This document shows, piece after piece, positions 52,783-62,368 of a DNA stretch of 64,000 nt. Origin of the DNA: CAYLPJ01 sp964385465. Its GTDB lineage: Bacteria; Planctomycetota; Phycisphaerae; SM23-33. The position numbers and the translations under genes are program-made. The stretch spans positions 22,917 to 86,916 of the forward strand of contig CAYLPJ010000021.1 in the NCBI GenBank assembly GCA_964385465.1, in the 5' to 3' direction. The notes below the pieces were generated by a model. The model searched no databases. It saw only the letters and a program-made list of their open reading frames with translations, and was not told the DNA's origin. Position 1 is the stretch's first letter, and each line of letters starts with the position of its first letter.

Positions 52783-53274
52783 ATGGCCAAGGGCAAGAAG
52801 AAGAAATCCGACGACCGCCCGAAGGAGCGCCGGTACACCAACCGCAAGGCGCGGCACGAGTACCACGTGATCGAGAAGGTCGAGTGCGGGATCGAGCTGG
52901 CGGGCACGGAGGTCAAGAGCCTCCGCGACGGGCAGGTGAAGCTCGACGAGGGCTACGCGCGAATCCAGGACGGGGAGGTGTACCTGCTGGGCGTGAACAT
53001 CGCCCAGTACTCCAACGCGGCCGGGACGCTCCAGCACGAGCCCACCCGCGACCGCAAGCTGCTGGTGCACCGCCGCCAGATCGAGCAGCTCGCCACGCAC
53101 GTCAAGCAGAAGGGGCGCACGCTCGTGCCGCTGGCGATCTACTTCCGCCGCGGCTGGGCCAAGTGCGAGCTCGGCGTCGTCGAGGGCAAACGGCGCTACG
53201 ACAAGCGCGAGGCCATCAAGCGCCGCGACCAGCAGCGCGACATGGAACGGGCGATGGCCAGGCACCGCCGATAG
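52783..53274 (+). CDS. smpB: SsrA-binding protein SmpB
   Basis: tmRNA-binding protein of 163 residues for rescue of stalled ribosomes. Hallmarks are TNRKARHEYHVIEKVECGIELAGTEVKSLR (in two parts), the KGRTLVPLAIYF block and a basic tail with KRRYDKRE. A short Lys-rich extension precedes the core. It is third in the fmt-rsmB-smpB operon. No tmRNA gene was seen nearby. Confidence 0.95.
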   Translation: MAKGKKKKSDDRPKERRYTNRKARHEYHVIEKVECGIELAGTEVKSLRDGQVKLDEGYARIQDGEVYLLGVNIAQYSNAAGTLQHEPTRDRKLLVHRRQIEQLATHVKQKGRTLVPLAIYFRRGWAKCELGVVEGKRRYDKREAIKRRDQQRDMERAMARHRR

Positions 53275-53393
53275 GCGCCGCCGAAGGCGTCAACGCCGGA
53301 GGCCGGGCGGCAGATGGCAGACACCGGGCCCGCCTGCCCGGCCGCCGACGAGGGGTGCCGGGCGGGCCTCGCCGCGGCCCTGCCGGCGGCGGA

Positions 53394-53499
53394 GCGGCCC
53401 CAGACACGTTGTGTTGCGTTCCTGCTGGTCCCCGCCCCGCCCGGCCGCGTTGGCCTGCATCGGCGATGCTACGGCCTCGGCTGCTTCGGCCGCCTTGCC
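53394..53499. repeat. 106-bp dispersed repeat, copy B
   Basis: Second copy, same length and orientation as 11328-11433, with 10 differences and no gaps. It lies 119 bases after the smpB stop and just before the convergent transporter gene. The inner dyad GCATCGGCGATGC is unchanged. Confidence 0.8.
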
Positions 53500-53550
53500 A
53501 GCCACGAACCAGCCCGCTCTCGGGCCGCGGAGCGATAGATCAGACACAGC

Positions 53551-56094
53551 CTAGTCCGTCGATTCGGCGATCTGCTCCTCGGCGGCGGCGCCCGAGGCCT
53601 GGATGGCGCGGTAGAAGCACCAGGCCAGGCCGAGGAAGATGATCCCGAGGGCGACGGCGAGGATCACGTAGCTCGTGGCGGAAAGCTCGTTGTCGTAGGG
53701 GATCCGTCGCTCGGGGAAGCTGGCGGTGATCATCGCCCGTGCCAGAGACAACCCCGCGCAGAGGCCCAGCCCCAGCACGCCCAGCCCGCCGGTCAGCCTC
53801 GCCGCCATCGAGGCCTTCACCTGCCTCCGCTCGCAGGGCAGGACCAGCAGCGCGCCCATCAGCGTGGCCAGCAGCGCCGCGGCGCCTCCGGCGACCAGCA
53901 GCATCACGATCCGCGGGCCCAGCGGCGTCGACGGCTGGACGTTCGCCCGCAGAAGCCCGCTGAGCTCGACCATGGAGACGAACGCCGCGGCGAAGCACGC
54001 CACCGCCGACAGGCCGATCAGCACGCCCAGCGTGCCCGTGCCGCGCCCCCGCGGGCGGGCGTCGGTGTAGGCCACCTCGATCCGCGGCGGCTGCTCGCGG
54101 CGGAACCGCGCCGAGGCGATCGCGATCGCCAGCACCGGCGCCAGGCCCATCAGGCACAGGCCCGCGACGCTGCCGATCTTCACGCCCCCGCGAAGGCTGG
54201 CCGTGGCGACCTCGCCGGCCGGGCGCCACGCCGGCTGCTCGCCTTCGGGGATGGGCACCGGCAGTTGCGTCTCCGGGTCGATCGCCGGGACCGACGTCCA
54301 CCGCGCCTGGACGCGGTAGGCCGTCCCCGGCGTCAGCGCGTCGGTGCGGAAGGTCAGCGTCCGCCCGGCCAGGTCGGGCAGGTGCACGTCCTCGGTGAGC
54401 GGGTCGGCGGCGTCGCCTTCGCCGACGAACCAGCCGGGAACGGGTTGGGGGTCCGGCGGCTCGGGGGCGGCCGCCGCCGTGGTGGTCGTCACCGGCGCGG
54501 GCTGCGGCTTCGGCTCGGGGTGGCTGACCGAGAAGCTGTGCTCGGCCTCTCCGCTGAAGGCCGCCACGAAGCGCACCTCGGCCTTGGGGCGGTCGGGCAG
54601 GTCGCCGGGCACGTCGACGGTGACGGCGACCTCCCGGGCGCGGTGCTCGTAGACGTACCCGGCCGGGTCGGCGACGCTGTCGAAGAAGCTCCAGGCGAAC
54701 AGGGCGGCCAGGACGACGGGGATGACCAGCCGGATGGCCCAGTCCCACCAGGGGCCGATCCGCCAGTCGCTGCGTTCGTTGGCGTGGTCGCGGAGGCGGC
54801 GCAGGCGGAACAGCCAGCCCAGGACGAAGCACTCCAGCAGGGCCGTCAGCGTGATCCCCCACGTGCCGTTGATGAATTCGTCGAACGTGCCCAGCCACGT
54901 CAGCCCGCCCTGCGTGCAGAAGAACACGCCGATCGTCAGGCCGACGAGGCTCAGGCCGATCAGCGTGCGGTCGCGGTTCCAGCCGGTCTTGTCCACGATG
55001 CTCGCCAGCACGCTCTCGGTGATCGAGAAGGCCGAGTCGATCCCCAGCAGCAGCAGGCTGCCGAAGAACAGCGTGCTGAACCACGCCGCGTGAGGGAGCT
55101 GGGCCAACGCGTACGGGAAGGCGACGAACGCCAGCGAGGGCCCGCTCTTGGCGACGGCCTCGACAGGCACGGCCGCGCCGGCGGCGGCGCTGGCGTAGGC
55201 CATCCCGCCGAGGGTGGCGAAGACCGCCAGCCCGGCCATGAAGCTCGTGCCCAGGTCGGCCAGGCCGATGACGACGGCGTTGTTGTTCAGGTCGCTCTTG
55301 CGGTGGAGGAAGCTGGAGTAGGTGATCATGATCCCGAAGGCCAGGGACATCGAGAAGAACATCTGCCCGAAGGCCCACCGCCAGGTCGAGGGGTTGGCCA
55401 GGCGGGAGAAATTCGGCTCGAGGTAGTACTCCAGGCCCTGCATGGCCCCGTCGAGGGTCAGGCCGCGGATGGTGAGGATCAGCAGCATCAGCCAGGGCAG
55501 GGGGACGGTGTAGAGCACGACCTTGCTGACCAGCTTGACCCCGCGGAAGATGCAGAGGTACATCGCCAGCCAGGTGACCACCAGTGCGACGACGATATGC
55601 ACCTGGAGCCGCCCGAGGGCGAAGCTGCCGTTGAAGTCGAGATACTCGCTGAAGAAGAACTCGTTCGCCCGGCGGACGCCCTCGATGCCCTGGCCCGCCC
55701 AGGGCAGCCCGCCGCGAAAGATGCCCATCACCGAATGCGTCAGGAAGCTCAGGCACCAGGCCAGGATCACCGCGTAGTAGGTGATGATCACGAAGCTCAG
55801 GATGATCTGCCACCAGCCCACGAAGGCGAACCGGCGGTTCGTCCGCCCGAAGGCGTCCGGCGTCGCACGCTGGGTCAGGTGGCCCAGCGAGAACTCCGCG
55901 ATCAGCAGCGGGATGCCGATCAGCAGCATCGCGATGACGTACGGGATCAGGAACGCCCCGCCCCCGTGCGAGTACAGCTTGTAGGGGAAGCCCCACAGGT
56001 TGCCCAGCCCCACGGCCGAGCCGATCGCCGCCAGGACGAACCCGGCCCTCGATCCCCAGTTCTCGCGCTGCTCTTCCAGTAGCTGCTCGCCCAT
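53551..56094 (-). CDS. Sodium-dependent SNF-family transporter with long C-terminal extension
   Basis: Inner-membrane Na+ symporter of 847 residues. The neurotransmitter:sodium symporter core is in the first 450 residues with GSAVGLGNLWGFPY (helix 1 break and sodium site), SFFLHRK-type loops and SLAFVAFPYAL. Family members usually end near 500-550. Here residues about 480-630 add an extracytoplasmic-looking Pro/Thr-rich and beta-rich part, followed by four or more extra helices. Substrate unknown. The second GGACAC dyad cluster lies 150-275 bases upstream. Confidence 0.85.
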   Translation of the reverse strand: MGEQLLEEQRENWGSRAGFVLAAIGSAVGLGNLWGFPYKLYSHGGGAFLIPYVIAMLLIGIPLLIAEFSLGHLTQRATPDAFGRTNRRFAFVGWWQIILSFVIITYYAVILAWCLSFLTHSVMGIFRGGLPWAGQGIEGVRRANEFFFSEYLDFNGSFALGRLQVHIVVALVVTWLAMYLCIFRGVKLVSKVVLYTVPLPWLMLLILTIRGLTLDGAMQGLEYYLEPNFSRLANPSTWRWAFGQMFFSMSLAFGIMITYSSFLHRKSDLNNNAVVIGLADLGTSFMAGLAVFATLGGMAYASAAAGAAVPVEAVAKSGPSLAFVAFPYALAQLPHAAWFSTLFFGSLLLLGIDSAFSITESVLASIVDKTGWNRDRTLIGLSLVGLTIGVFFCTQGGLTWLGTFDEFINGTWGITLTALLECFVLGWLFRLRRLRDHANERSDWRIGPWWDWAIRLVIPVVLAALFAWSFFDSVADPAGYVYEHRAREVAVTVDVPGDLPDRPKAEVRFVAAFSGEAEHSFSVSHPEPKPQPAPVTTTTAAAAPEPPDPQPVPGWFVGEGDAADPLTEDVHLPDLAGRTLTFRTDALTPGTAYRVQARWTSVPAIDPETQLPVPIPEGEQPAWRPAGEVATASLRGGVKIGSVAGLCLMGLAPVLAIAIASARFRREQPPRIEVAYTDARPRGRGTGTLGVLIGLSAVACFAAAFVSMVELSGLLRANVQPSTPLGPRIVMLLVAGGAAALLATLMGALLVLPCERRQVKASMAARLTGGLGVLGLGLCAGLSLARAMITASFPERRIPYDNELSATSYVILAVALGIIFLGLAWCFYRAIQASGAAAEEQIAESTD

Positions 56095-56245
56095 CGCCTG
56101 CGTCCTCTCAGGTGCCGGATGTGGAAGGCCCCGCCGCCGACGGGACCGCCCGCATGATGCCCGAATCCCCCGCCGCTGACAAGCCCTTTTGCCCCGCCGG
56201 TGCCCCCGGCCTAGCCGACCGCCCGGGACCGCCCCGATCGGGCGG

Positions 56246-56369
56246 TGTGTCCGTTCTGTCCACCCCGCCGGACAGGGGACACACAGAAGCTATGGTTGTT
56301 GTAACGGCATTTTCTATAAGAACTTACATGTATACTTCCCGTGTCCATCCCGGGAGGGGGCTGGACACG
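56246..56369. promoter_or_regulatory. Paired GGACAC-type dyads around an AT-rich core (copy 2)
   Basis: Element 1 (56246-56283) has TGTGTCC, CTGTCC, GGACAG and GGACACA, nearly identical to the copy at 46649. Element 2 (56340-56369) is GTGTCC and GGACAC 16 bases apart. The AT-rich core (56284-56339) contains TATAAG and TACATGTATAC. Distance between elements is 56 bases here and 53 in copy 1. Confidence 0.6.
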
Positions 56370-56485
56370 CCGCACACCTGCCGGACACCAGGCGACCGCG
56401 TCGCCGGGGCCGCCCGGGCGTGGCGGCGGAAGGTCGGCAAGGACCGCAGCGACACGCCCCGACGCCCCCGGGCGTCCGGCGGCGG

Positions 56486-56590
56486 GCCCGGCGGATCGTT
56501 CGCGACGACGACGCGGCCGAGGACGTGCTCCAGGAGACCTTCCTGCGCCTGTGGACCCGCTGCGGGCAGTACGACGGGCGCGGGACGCCT
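56486..56590 (+). pseudogene. Remnant of an ECF sigma factor (region 2)
   Basis: Thirty-five codons read ARRIVRDDDAAEDVLQETF followed by LRLWTRCGQYDGRGTP, the region 2 helix of sigma-70-family ECF factors. No start codon, N-terminal part or regions 3-4 can be found in any frame, so it is a decayed fragment. Confidence 0.7.
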
Positions 56591-56862
56591 CTACGCCCGA
56601 CGTTGCCACGCTTGCCGCGATGTGTTCGGTGTGTCGACGGCCGACATTGGCGAAGAAAAGCGGCGTCGTTGCCGCCGGTGAATCGGGGGAGAACCTCTTT
56701 CTTTCCCTTCGGCTTCCTGTCCCCTGATTCCGCTTCGACCTGTTCCAGGACCTCCAGCCGCGGCCGGGGCGAGACTGGAACACCGGGATCGCGCTGCACG
56801 GAATGCCGTTGCGATATCGAGGTGGGTCACGCGGGCCCCCACGTGCCCCGCCCGGCGCCCGA
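56591..56862. other. Spacer after the sigma remnant, no gene recognised
   Basis: No frame continues the sigma factor or shows another family. Open frames are Arg/Pro-rich shadows. It converges on the end of the PAP2 phosphatase gene. Confidence 0.5.
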
Positions 56863-57594
56863 CTACCGGGCGAGGGCGTGGACGGCGAGCCAGCAGAGCA
56901 AAGCCCAGGCCAGGCCGGCCGACCAGCCGGCGAGCACGTCGGTGGGGTAGTGGACGCCGAGCACCATCCGGCTGAGGCCCACCAGGGCCGTCATCAGCAG
57001 CGCCAGCAGCAGGACGTACGCCCGCAGCCGGCGGCTGGAGACGGCCGTCGCCACGACCACGCCGAGGCTCAGGTACACCACCGCCGAGAGCATCGAGTGC
57101 CCGCTGGGGAAGCTGTGCGTGTGCACGATCGCCAGGTGCGGGACCACGTCCGGGCGGGGGCGGGCGAACAGCTCCTTCAGCAGCACGCTGACCCCCACAC
57201 CCCCGGCGGCCGCCAGAAGCACGAACAGCGACCGCCTGCGATACCCCGCCAGCAGCAGGAAACCGCTGACCGCCAGCGTCGTCATCAGCAGCACGGTCCC
57301 GCTGCCCAGGGCGGTGACGTCCCGCATGGCGTCCGCCAGCCAGGCCGGGCCGATCGGCCGGGACGGGTCCCCCGGGCGGCGCAGGGCCACCAGGATCCGC
57401 TCGTCCAGCCGCTGGTGCTCGCCCTCGATGACCTCGTCGGCGACCTCCACGAACACCCACATCCCCGCGACGATGGCCAGCACCGCCAGCAGCCGCCCCG
57501 GCTCCTGCCGCCACGCGGCGGCGATCAGCCGCCGCAGCCCGCCGACCAGCCCCGCGAACCCGCCGCGCCCGGATTGTCCCGATCTGTCCGCCAT
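56863..57594 (-). CDS. PAP2-family membrane phosphatase
   Basis: Membrane protein of 243 residues with about six helices. The three phosphatase motifs are KELFARPRP, FPSGHSM and SRMVLGVHYPTD, with the catalytic His residues in the second and third. The family removes phosphate from lipids such as phosphatidic acid or undecaprenyl diphosphate. The start at 57594 is chosen because the frame upstream is a shadow of the sulfatase gene. It follows the sulfatase gene after 29 bases. Confidence 0.88.
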   Translation of the reverse strand: MADRSGQSGRGGFAGLVGGLRRLIAAAWRQEPGRLLAVLAIVAGMWVFVEVADEVIEGEHQRLDERILVALRRPGDPSRPIGPAWLADAMRDVTALGSGTVLLMTTLAVSGFLLLAGYRRRSLFVLLAAAGGVGVSVLLKELFARPRPDVVPHLAIVHTHSFPSGHSMLSAVVYLSLGVVVATAVSSRRLRAYVLLLALLMTALVGLSRMVLGVHYPTDVLAGWSAGLAWALLCWLAVHALAR

Positions 57595-57623
57595 GGCGGG
57601 CATTCTACGGTACGGTCGGCCGG

Positions 57624-59177
57624 CTATGCCAGCGGGAGGTCCAGCGGGCCGTCGAGGCGGGAGATGCCGTCGAGGTCGGCGCAGCGCCGGCCGTCGCGGA
57701 CGGGGAGGTTGGGGAACTGGAGCGTCTGTGCCGGGCGCATGAACGCGCGGGCGTGGCGGAGCAGCAGCTCGTGGCGGCGGGCCGCGTGGGCGGCGTCGGC
57801 GAAGAGGTTCCGCTGCTCGTCGGGGTCGGCGCGGAGGTCGTGCATCTGCTCGCCGCCGGGCTCGTCGAAGAGCGTCAGCCGCCAGCCGTCGTCGGTGACG
57901 ATGCTGCGGACCCGCCCGGCGTCGACGGCCACCTCCGGCCAGGGGTCGGGATGGGGCTCGCCGAGGCACAGCGGGGCCAGCGACCGCCCCTCGTGAGGCG
58001 GTCGGCGGTCGTCGGGGACGGCGGCGAAGTCCAGCAGCGTCGGCAGCAGGTCCAGCCCGCAGGCGAGGTCGTCGGCAGCGCCGGGGGCGACGCCGGCGCC
58101 GGCGACGATCAGCGGGCAGCGGATGCCCGCGTCGAAGTGCTTGCTGCCCTTGGTGATCAGCCCGTGGTCGAACATCATGTCCCCGTGGTCGGTGGTGAAG
58201 ACCACGATCGTGCTGTCCCACAGGCCGCGGTCGTCGAGGAAGGCGACCAGCCGGGCGATCTGGTCGTCGACGTGCCGGATCGATCCGTGGTACATCGCCC
58301 GCGCGCGGGCGACGGCGCCGGGCTCCAGCGCGTCGATGCCGAACTGCGACGCCCGTTCCCACAGCCGCCGCGGGTGGGAGGGATCGGCCTGCCACGCCGG
58401 CGGCAGGGGAGGCGGCATGTCGGCGGGGTCGAAGAGCCCGTCGTAAGGCTCGGGCGGGTCGTAGGGGTCGTGCGGGTCGACGTAGGAGACGTGGCAGAGG
58501 AACGGCCGGTCGGGGGCGCCTTGGAGGTGGCGGGCCATGAAGTCCATCGCGCGGTCGGTGATGAACGTCGTCTGGCTCAGCTCGGCGGGGACGGGCGAGG
58601 CGTACGCGTGGCCCCAGCCGCTGTCCCGCTTTCGGTGGTGGAGGTGTTTTTCGCGTGCGGCGGCCCGGGCGGGGCGGAGGTCCCGCCCGTCGGGGCCGTA
58701 CCGGGCGATGTAGGGCGGCTGCCACACGGTCGCCAGGGCGGCCTCGTAGGCGTCGGGGCGCTCTTCGGCGATCCAGTCCAGCCAGGGCCCCAGCCGCGGG
58801 TCCTCGGTGACGGCTACCTCGTCGAAGCCCAGGTGCTCCAGGCTCTCCGGCGGCGGCTGCTGCATCGGCGTGACGTGAAACTTGCCGAACCCGCCCACGC
58901 GGTAGCCGCACCGCCGCAGGACGCTCGCCCAGGTCGGGTGGTCGCCGGTCAGCACGAGATTGTTGCGCGTCACGCCGTGGACGACCGGGCTGCGCCCAGT
59001 GAGGATGCTCGCCCGGTTCGGCGCGCAGATCGGCCAGGTCGCGTAGCAGGCGTCGAACCGCATCCCGCGCCGGGCGAGGGCGTCCAGCGTCGGCGTCGAG
59101 TCCACGCCCGAGCCGTACGCCCCGACGAACCGCGCCGCGAGCTGGTCGGCCATGAGGAACAGGATGTTCCGGGCCAT
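57624..59177 (-). CDS. Sulfatase
   Basis: Type I sulfatase of 517 residues. The formylglycine signature is CAPNRASILTG (C-x-P-x-R) near residue 50, with the metal site in NILFLMADQLAAR and FTTDHGDMMFDHGL. The Cys would need modification by a formylglycine-generating or anSME-type enzyme, which is not in the window. No signal peptide is present, so it appears cytoplasmic, unlike many planctomycete sulfatases. Substrate could be a sulfated sugar. Start 59177 gives the family N-terminus. Confidence 0.88.
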   Translation of the reverse strand: MARNILFLMADQLAARFVGAYGSGVDSTPTLDALARRGMRFDACYATWPICAPNRASILTGRSPVVHGVTRNNLVLTGDHPTWASVLRRCGYRVGGFGKFHVTPMQQPPPESLEHLGFDEVAVTEDPRLGPWLDWIAEERPDAYEAALATVWQPPYIARYGPDGRDLRPARAAAREKHLHHRKRDSGWGHAYASPVPAELSQTTFITDRAMDFMARHLQGAPDRPFLCHVSYVDPHDPYDPPEPYDGLFDPADMPPPLPPAWQADPSHPRRLWERASQFGIDALEPGAVARARAMYHGSIRHVDDQIARLVAFLDDRGLWDSTIVVFTTDHGDMMFDHGLITKGSKHFDAGIRCPLIVAGAGVAPGAADDLACGLDLLPTLLDFAAVPDDRRPPHEGRSLAPLCLGEPHPDPWPEVAVDAGRVRSIVTDDGWRLTLFDEPGGEQMHDLRADPDEQRNLFADAAHAARRHELLLRHARAFMRPAQTLQFPNLPVRDGRRCADLDGISRLDGPLDLPLA

Positions 59178-59244
59178 GCCGCGCCTTTCCTTGACGTTCG
59201 CGGGGATTGTACCCCGATCGGCCGGGCGGGGCGCGGGTCGTTCA

Positions 59245-61080
59245 CTACGAATCCCCCGCATCCGCGCGGCGCAGGATGACCCGGCGGTAGGCGGTCAGGG
59301 GAGGGCTGCCGGCGTCGGTGACCTCCAGGATCACGTGGAGCGTCCCTGCCGCCTCCTCGGGCCAGGTGACCGAGGCGCGGGGAGTGTCGGCGTCCTGGAG
59401 TTCGACCTGGGCCTCGCAGGTGCCGGGCTCGGGATAGATCCACCAGCGGTAGCTCAGCTCGTCACCGTCGGGGTCTGTGGTGCCCGTGGCGTCCAGTGCG
59501 ACGGCCTCGCCGCTCTCGACGGGCAGGTGGAGGGCGGCCAGGCCCTTCCTGCCGTTCACGGCCGGACGGGGTGTGTGGTTGGCCTGGCCCGGCGGCCGAA
59601 CGCACCAGTCCATGCGGGCGGCGAAGGCGTTCTGGTAGGCCCTGCGCCAGCGGCGGATGGTGTAGGCCACATCCGGGCGGCCGCCGGCGCGGCGGTCGCC
59701 GGCGGGGAGGAACTCGCTGCCGGCGCGGGCGTAGACAAAGCGCCCGCCCCAAGAGCCCCAGTGGGGCGCTTCGGGGTCGCTCAGGCCGGTGCGCAGCACG
59801 TACAGAAACGAGGGCGTATCGCCCTCCTTGACTCCCGGCGAGCCGGCGGCCTCGGGCGGGTAGACGCCGGCCAGGGGGCCGTGGCCATCGAGCACGTTCT
59901 CGCGCAGCCACGCCGGCGAGACGAGCGACTTCTCCCCGCCCTGGTAGAAGCCCTTGATGTTCGCGAGGACCCACCACACATCCGGATGGTGCTCCTTGAC
60001 ATACAGGGCCGTGCGGTCCTGGTCGCCTACCGAGTACACCCGCATCCGCCGCTCGACGGCCCTTCGTTCCGCCGGCGGGGCCGTGCGGCGGAGCGTCCAC
60101 AGCGCCTGGGCGAGCTCGCGCGGCCCGCCCCATACGGCGAACCAGACCGGGCGGGGGTCCTTGCGCCGCATGACCTGGAGGATCCAGTCGCTGGCCTCGG
60201 TGTCCATCCCCTCGCCGACCTCGTGCATGCCGTGGTCGCGCCCGGCCTTGACGAGGCCCCGCAGCGCGTCGGGAGTTGGATAGCCCTCGCGGTGGCGGCG
60301 CAGGGTGCCCACCACCTTGGCGTACTCGTCGATCGCCTGGTGGATCAGGTCCTCGCGGGTGTTCCGCTTGTGGCCGGTGCCGAGCCCGGTGCAGAGCCCC
60401 TCGATGTCGAAGTCGCAGGCGTACAGCAGCAGGCGGACCAGGGACTGGCGGTCGTCGGGGTCGCCGCCGATGTCGGTCATCACCACCAGGCGCGGCTTGC
60501 GGCCGGCGAACTTGCCCAGGTACGGCGAGACCGGGGCCTGCCGCGCGCCGGTGAGGTCCTTGGCGCCCTCGACCCGCCCGCGATGGATCTCCAGCCCGCA
60601 CAGCGTGGCCTCGCGCCCCCGGGTGCGGATGAGCAGCCTGCCGTGGCGGGCCTCGACGGCCCAGGGCCCGATCTTCTCCCATGTCCCCGCCGGGCCGGTG
60701 CGGTGGGCTCGGACCGCGACGGACCGCTGGGCGTAGGCGTCGAACGTCCGCGGGCCGGCGTCGGAGAGCAGGTAGACGTAGACCGAGTACACGCCGTCGG
60801 GCACGTCGTCGACGTGCATGGTCGTCCGGTCGTGGCGGCGGCAGGTGTGCAGCATCTTCGCCATGTCGCCCTCGACGGCGGGCCGGAGCCTGACGTCCGA
60901 GACGTCGTGGTCCTTCGCCCAGCAGCGGAACCACCTGGCGTCGCCGTCGGCCCAGCGCCGACCGTCGATCGTGACGGCGGGGCCGCCGACGTTGACGGCC
61001 CGAAACAACTCGCCCGCGGCCGGGCCGGCGAGGAAGGCGTGGCTGACCAGCAGGGCGATGCATGAAGCTCGACGGATCAT
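59245..61080 (-). CDS. Secreted DUF1593-like (nucleoside hydrolase-like) protein
   Basis: Exported protein of 611 residues with signal peptide (about 1-22). Residues 25-165 form a malectin-like beta domain (FRAVNVGGPAVTIDGRRW). The core from about 195 has VVMTDIGGDPDDRQSLVRLL, the Asp cluster of the nucleoside hydrolase fold seen in DUF1593 proteins. A C-terminal beta domain has LDATGTTDPDGDELSYRWW, a PKD-like element. The family acts on sugars or plant polymers in related bacteria, but the reaction here is unknown. Confidence 0.82.
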   Translation of the reverse strand: MIRRASCIALLVSHAFLAGPAAGELFRAVNVGGPAVTIDGRRWADGDARWFRCWAKDHDVSDVRLRPAVEGDMAKMLHTCRRHDRTTMHVDDVPDGVYSVYVYLLSDAGPRTFDAYAQRSVAVRAHRTGPAGTWEKIGPWAVEARHGRLLIRTRGREATLCGLEIHRGRVEGAKDLTGARQAPVSPYLGKFAGRKPRLVVMTDIGGDPDDRQSLVRLLLYACDFDIEGLCTGLGTGHKRNTREDLIHQAIDEYAKVVGTLRRHREGYPTPDALRGLVKAGRDHGMHEVGEGMDTEASDWILQVMRRKDPRPVWFAVWGGPRELAQALWTLRRTAPPAERRAVERRMRVYSVGDQDRTALYVKEHHPDVWWVLANIKGFYQGGEKSLVSPAWLRENVLDGHGPLAGVYPPEAAGSPGVKEGDTPSFLYVLRTGLSDPEAPHWGSWGGRFVYARAGSEFLPAGDRRAGGRPDVAYTIRRWRRAYQNAFAARMDWCVRPPGQANHTPRPAVNGRKGLAALHLPVESGEAVALDATGTTDPDGDELSYRWWIYPEPGTCEAQVELQDADTPRASVTWPEEAAGTLHVILEVTDAGSPPLTAYRRVILRRADAGDS

Positions 61081-61241
61081 CGGGGCCTCCGCGGCGCGGT
61101 GTGCGGAACTCGGTTTCTGCCGGGATCCCAGGCGCACCGGCCAGGCGATCCGGCTTCCCGGAGCACTATAGACAGGATCTGACGGATGAATCCCCGGTAT
61201 TGAGGGCCGAGGCCCGCGGCCCGCGGCCTTTCCGCGGCTCG

Positions 61242-61390
61242 CTACGGCTCCTTCATTTCCTCCTCGAGCTCGAAGTCCAGGAGCATGTCGCGGGCCTTGT
61301 CGGCGGCGCCGGTGTCGGGGTATCCCTTGACGATGGCCTCGAGCCGTTCGATGCACTTCTTCTTGCGGCCCTGGCGGAGGAACGCCTCCG
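61242..61390 (-). pseudogene. Tail fragment of a TPR-like gene
   Basis: The frame ends KGYPDTGAADKARDMLLDF then ELEEEMKEP and a stop. The last 66 bases of coding sequence match the gene tail at the right edge of the window (63935-64000) with one change. Upstream of codon SEAFLRQ the similarity ends abruptly in arylsulfotransferase sequence on the other strand, so this is a duplicated C-terminal piece of about 49 codons without a start. Confidence 0.7.
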
Positions 61391-62080
61391 ACCACCTCGA
61401 CCCCAATCGCATCGGCTACCAGACCTTCAGCGGCTACGGGAAGCGCCGCGGCTGGCCGGAGACCGTCGACTGGACGCACGCCAACAGCGTCAGCTTCCTC
61501 CCGGCCGACAACGCCGTGCTGTGCGACCTCCGCTACCGGAGCGCGATTCTGAAGATCGACCGGCGGACGGGGAAGATTCTGTGGATCGCCGGGGAGCATT
61601 TCGGCTGGCCGCAGCGCCTCCGGGGGCGCTTGCTGGAGCTCGAGGACGCCGACCGGTGGTTCTGGCCCCAGCACGCCCCGGAGGTCACGCCGCGGTGCAC
61701 GCTGCTGCTGTTCGACAACGACAACTTCCGCGCCCGCCCGTTCGACGAGCCGGCCCCGCCGTCGGCCGTGGGGAGCGGCGCCGCGGAGTACCGCCTCGAC
61801 GAGGAGGCCGGGAGCCTCCCCATGGTCTGAACCTCGCCAATCCCCGGCGAGCGGCCGCTGTCGAGCTGGGCGATGGGCAGCGCCACGGCCCTGCCGCGAA
61901 CGGGCAACGTGCTGGTCGGCTACGTGTTCATGTTCCTGTCCGAGGACGTCGGGGAAGCGACGTGGGCCACGCGTCTGTCGTTCAAGGGCTGGAGCCGCAT
62001 CCGCGAGTTCACCCGAACGACCCCGCCGAAGGTCGTCTGGGAGGTCCCCCTGCACGCCCGCGAGACCTCGGGCCGAACGC
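61391..62080 (+). pseudogene. Broken arylsulfotransferase gene
   Basis: The frame reads DHLDPNRIGYQTFSGYG, VDWTHANSVSFLPADNAVL, KIDRRTGKILWIAGEHF, FDNDNFRARPFDE, then a TGA at 61828-61830 and, in the same frame, SSWAMGSATALPRTGN and LSFKGWSRIREFTRTTPPKVVWEV. The TGA stands where Trp (TGG) is expected. The N-terminal half is missing, joined instead to the TPR-gene fragment, and the C-terminus runs out of family sequence near 62070. It is not expected to be functional. From 62081 to 62368 nothing is recognised apart from the next gene's ribosome site. Confidence 0.72.
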
Positions 62081-62368
62081 CCCGACTGCCGGGCATCGGG
62101 TTGTGCCGACGCTGTCTGACAGTTCGCGGGGCGGCAGGACGGTCTGTAAGGTATTGCTGAGAATTGTCGTATGCGGATGCGTGGCTGGGTGGCGTCGGCC
62201 GGGCTTGAATTCCGATAAATGGCACCGATTATTGCCTTGGCGCGCCCCCGGGGGGCGGGCGGACAATCGCCCGCGAAGAGAGCATGCCGCAGTCGTGAGG
62301 GTTCTGGTACTCCGCCGCGGCAGGTGGAGGGTCGCCGAACGGCCGGGCGGCGCAGAAGGGAGTGGGTC

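Noticed and set aside
62215..62235. TGGCAC followed by ATTGCC before the PEP-CTERM gene, resembling a sigma-54 promoter
   Set aside because: GG and GC are 11 bases apart instead of 10, and no activator dyad lies upstream.
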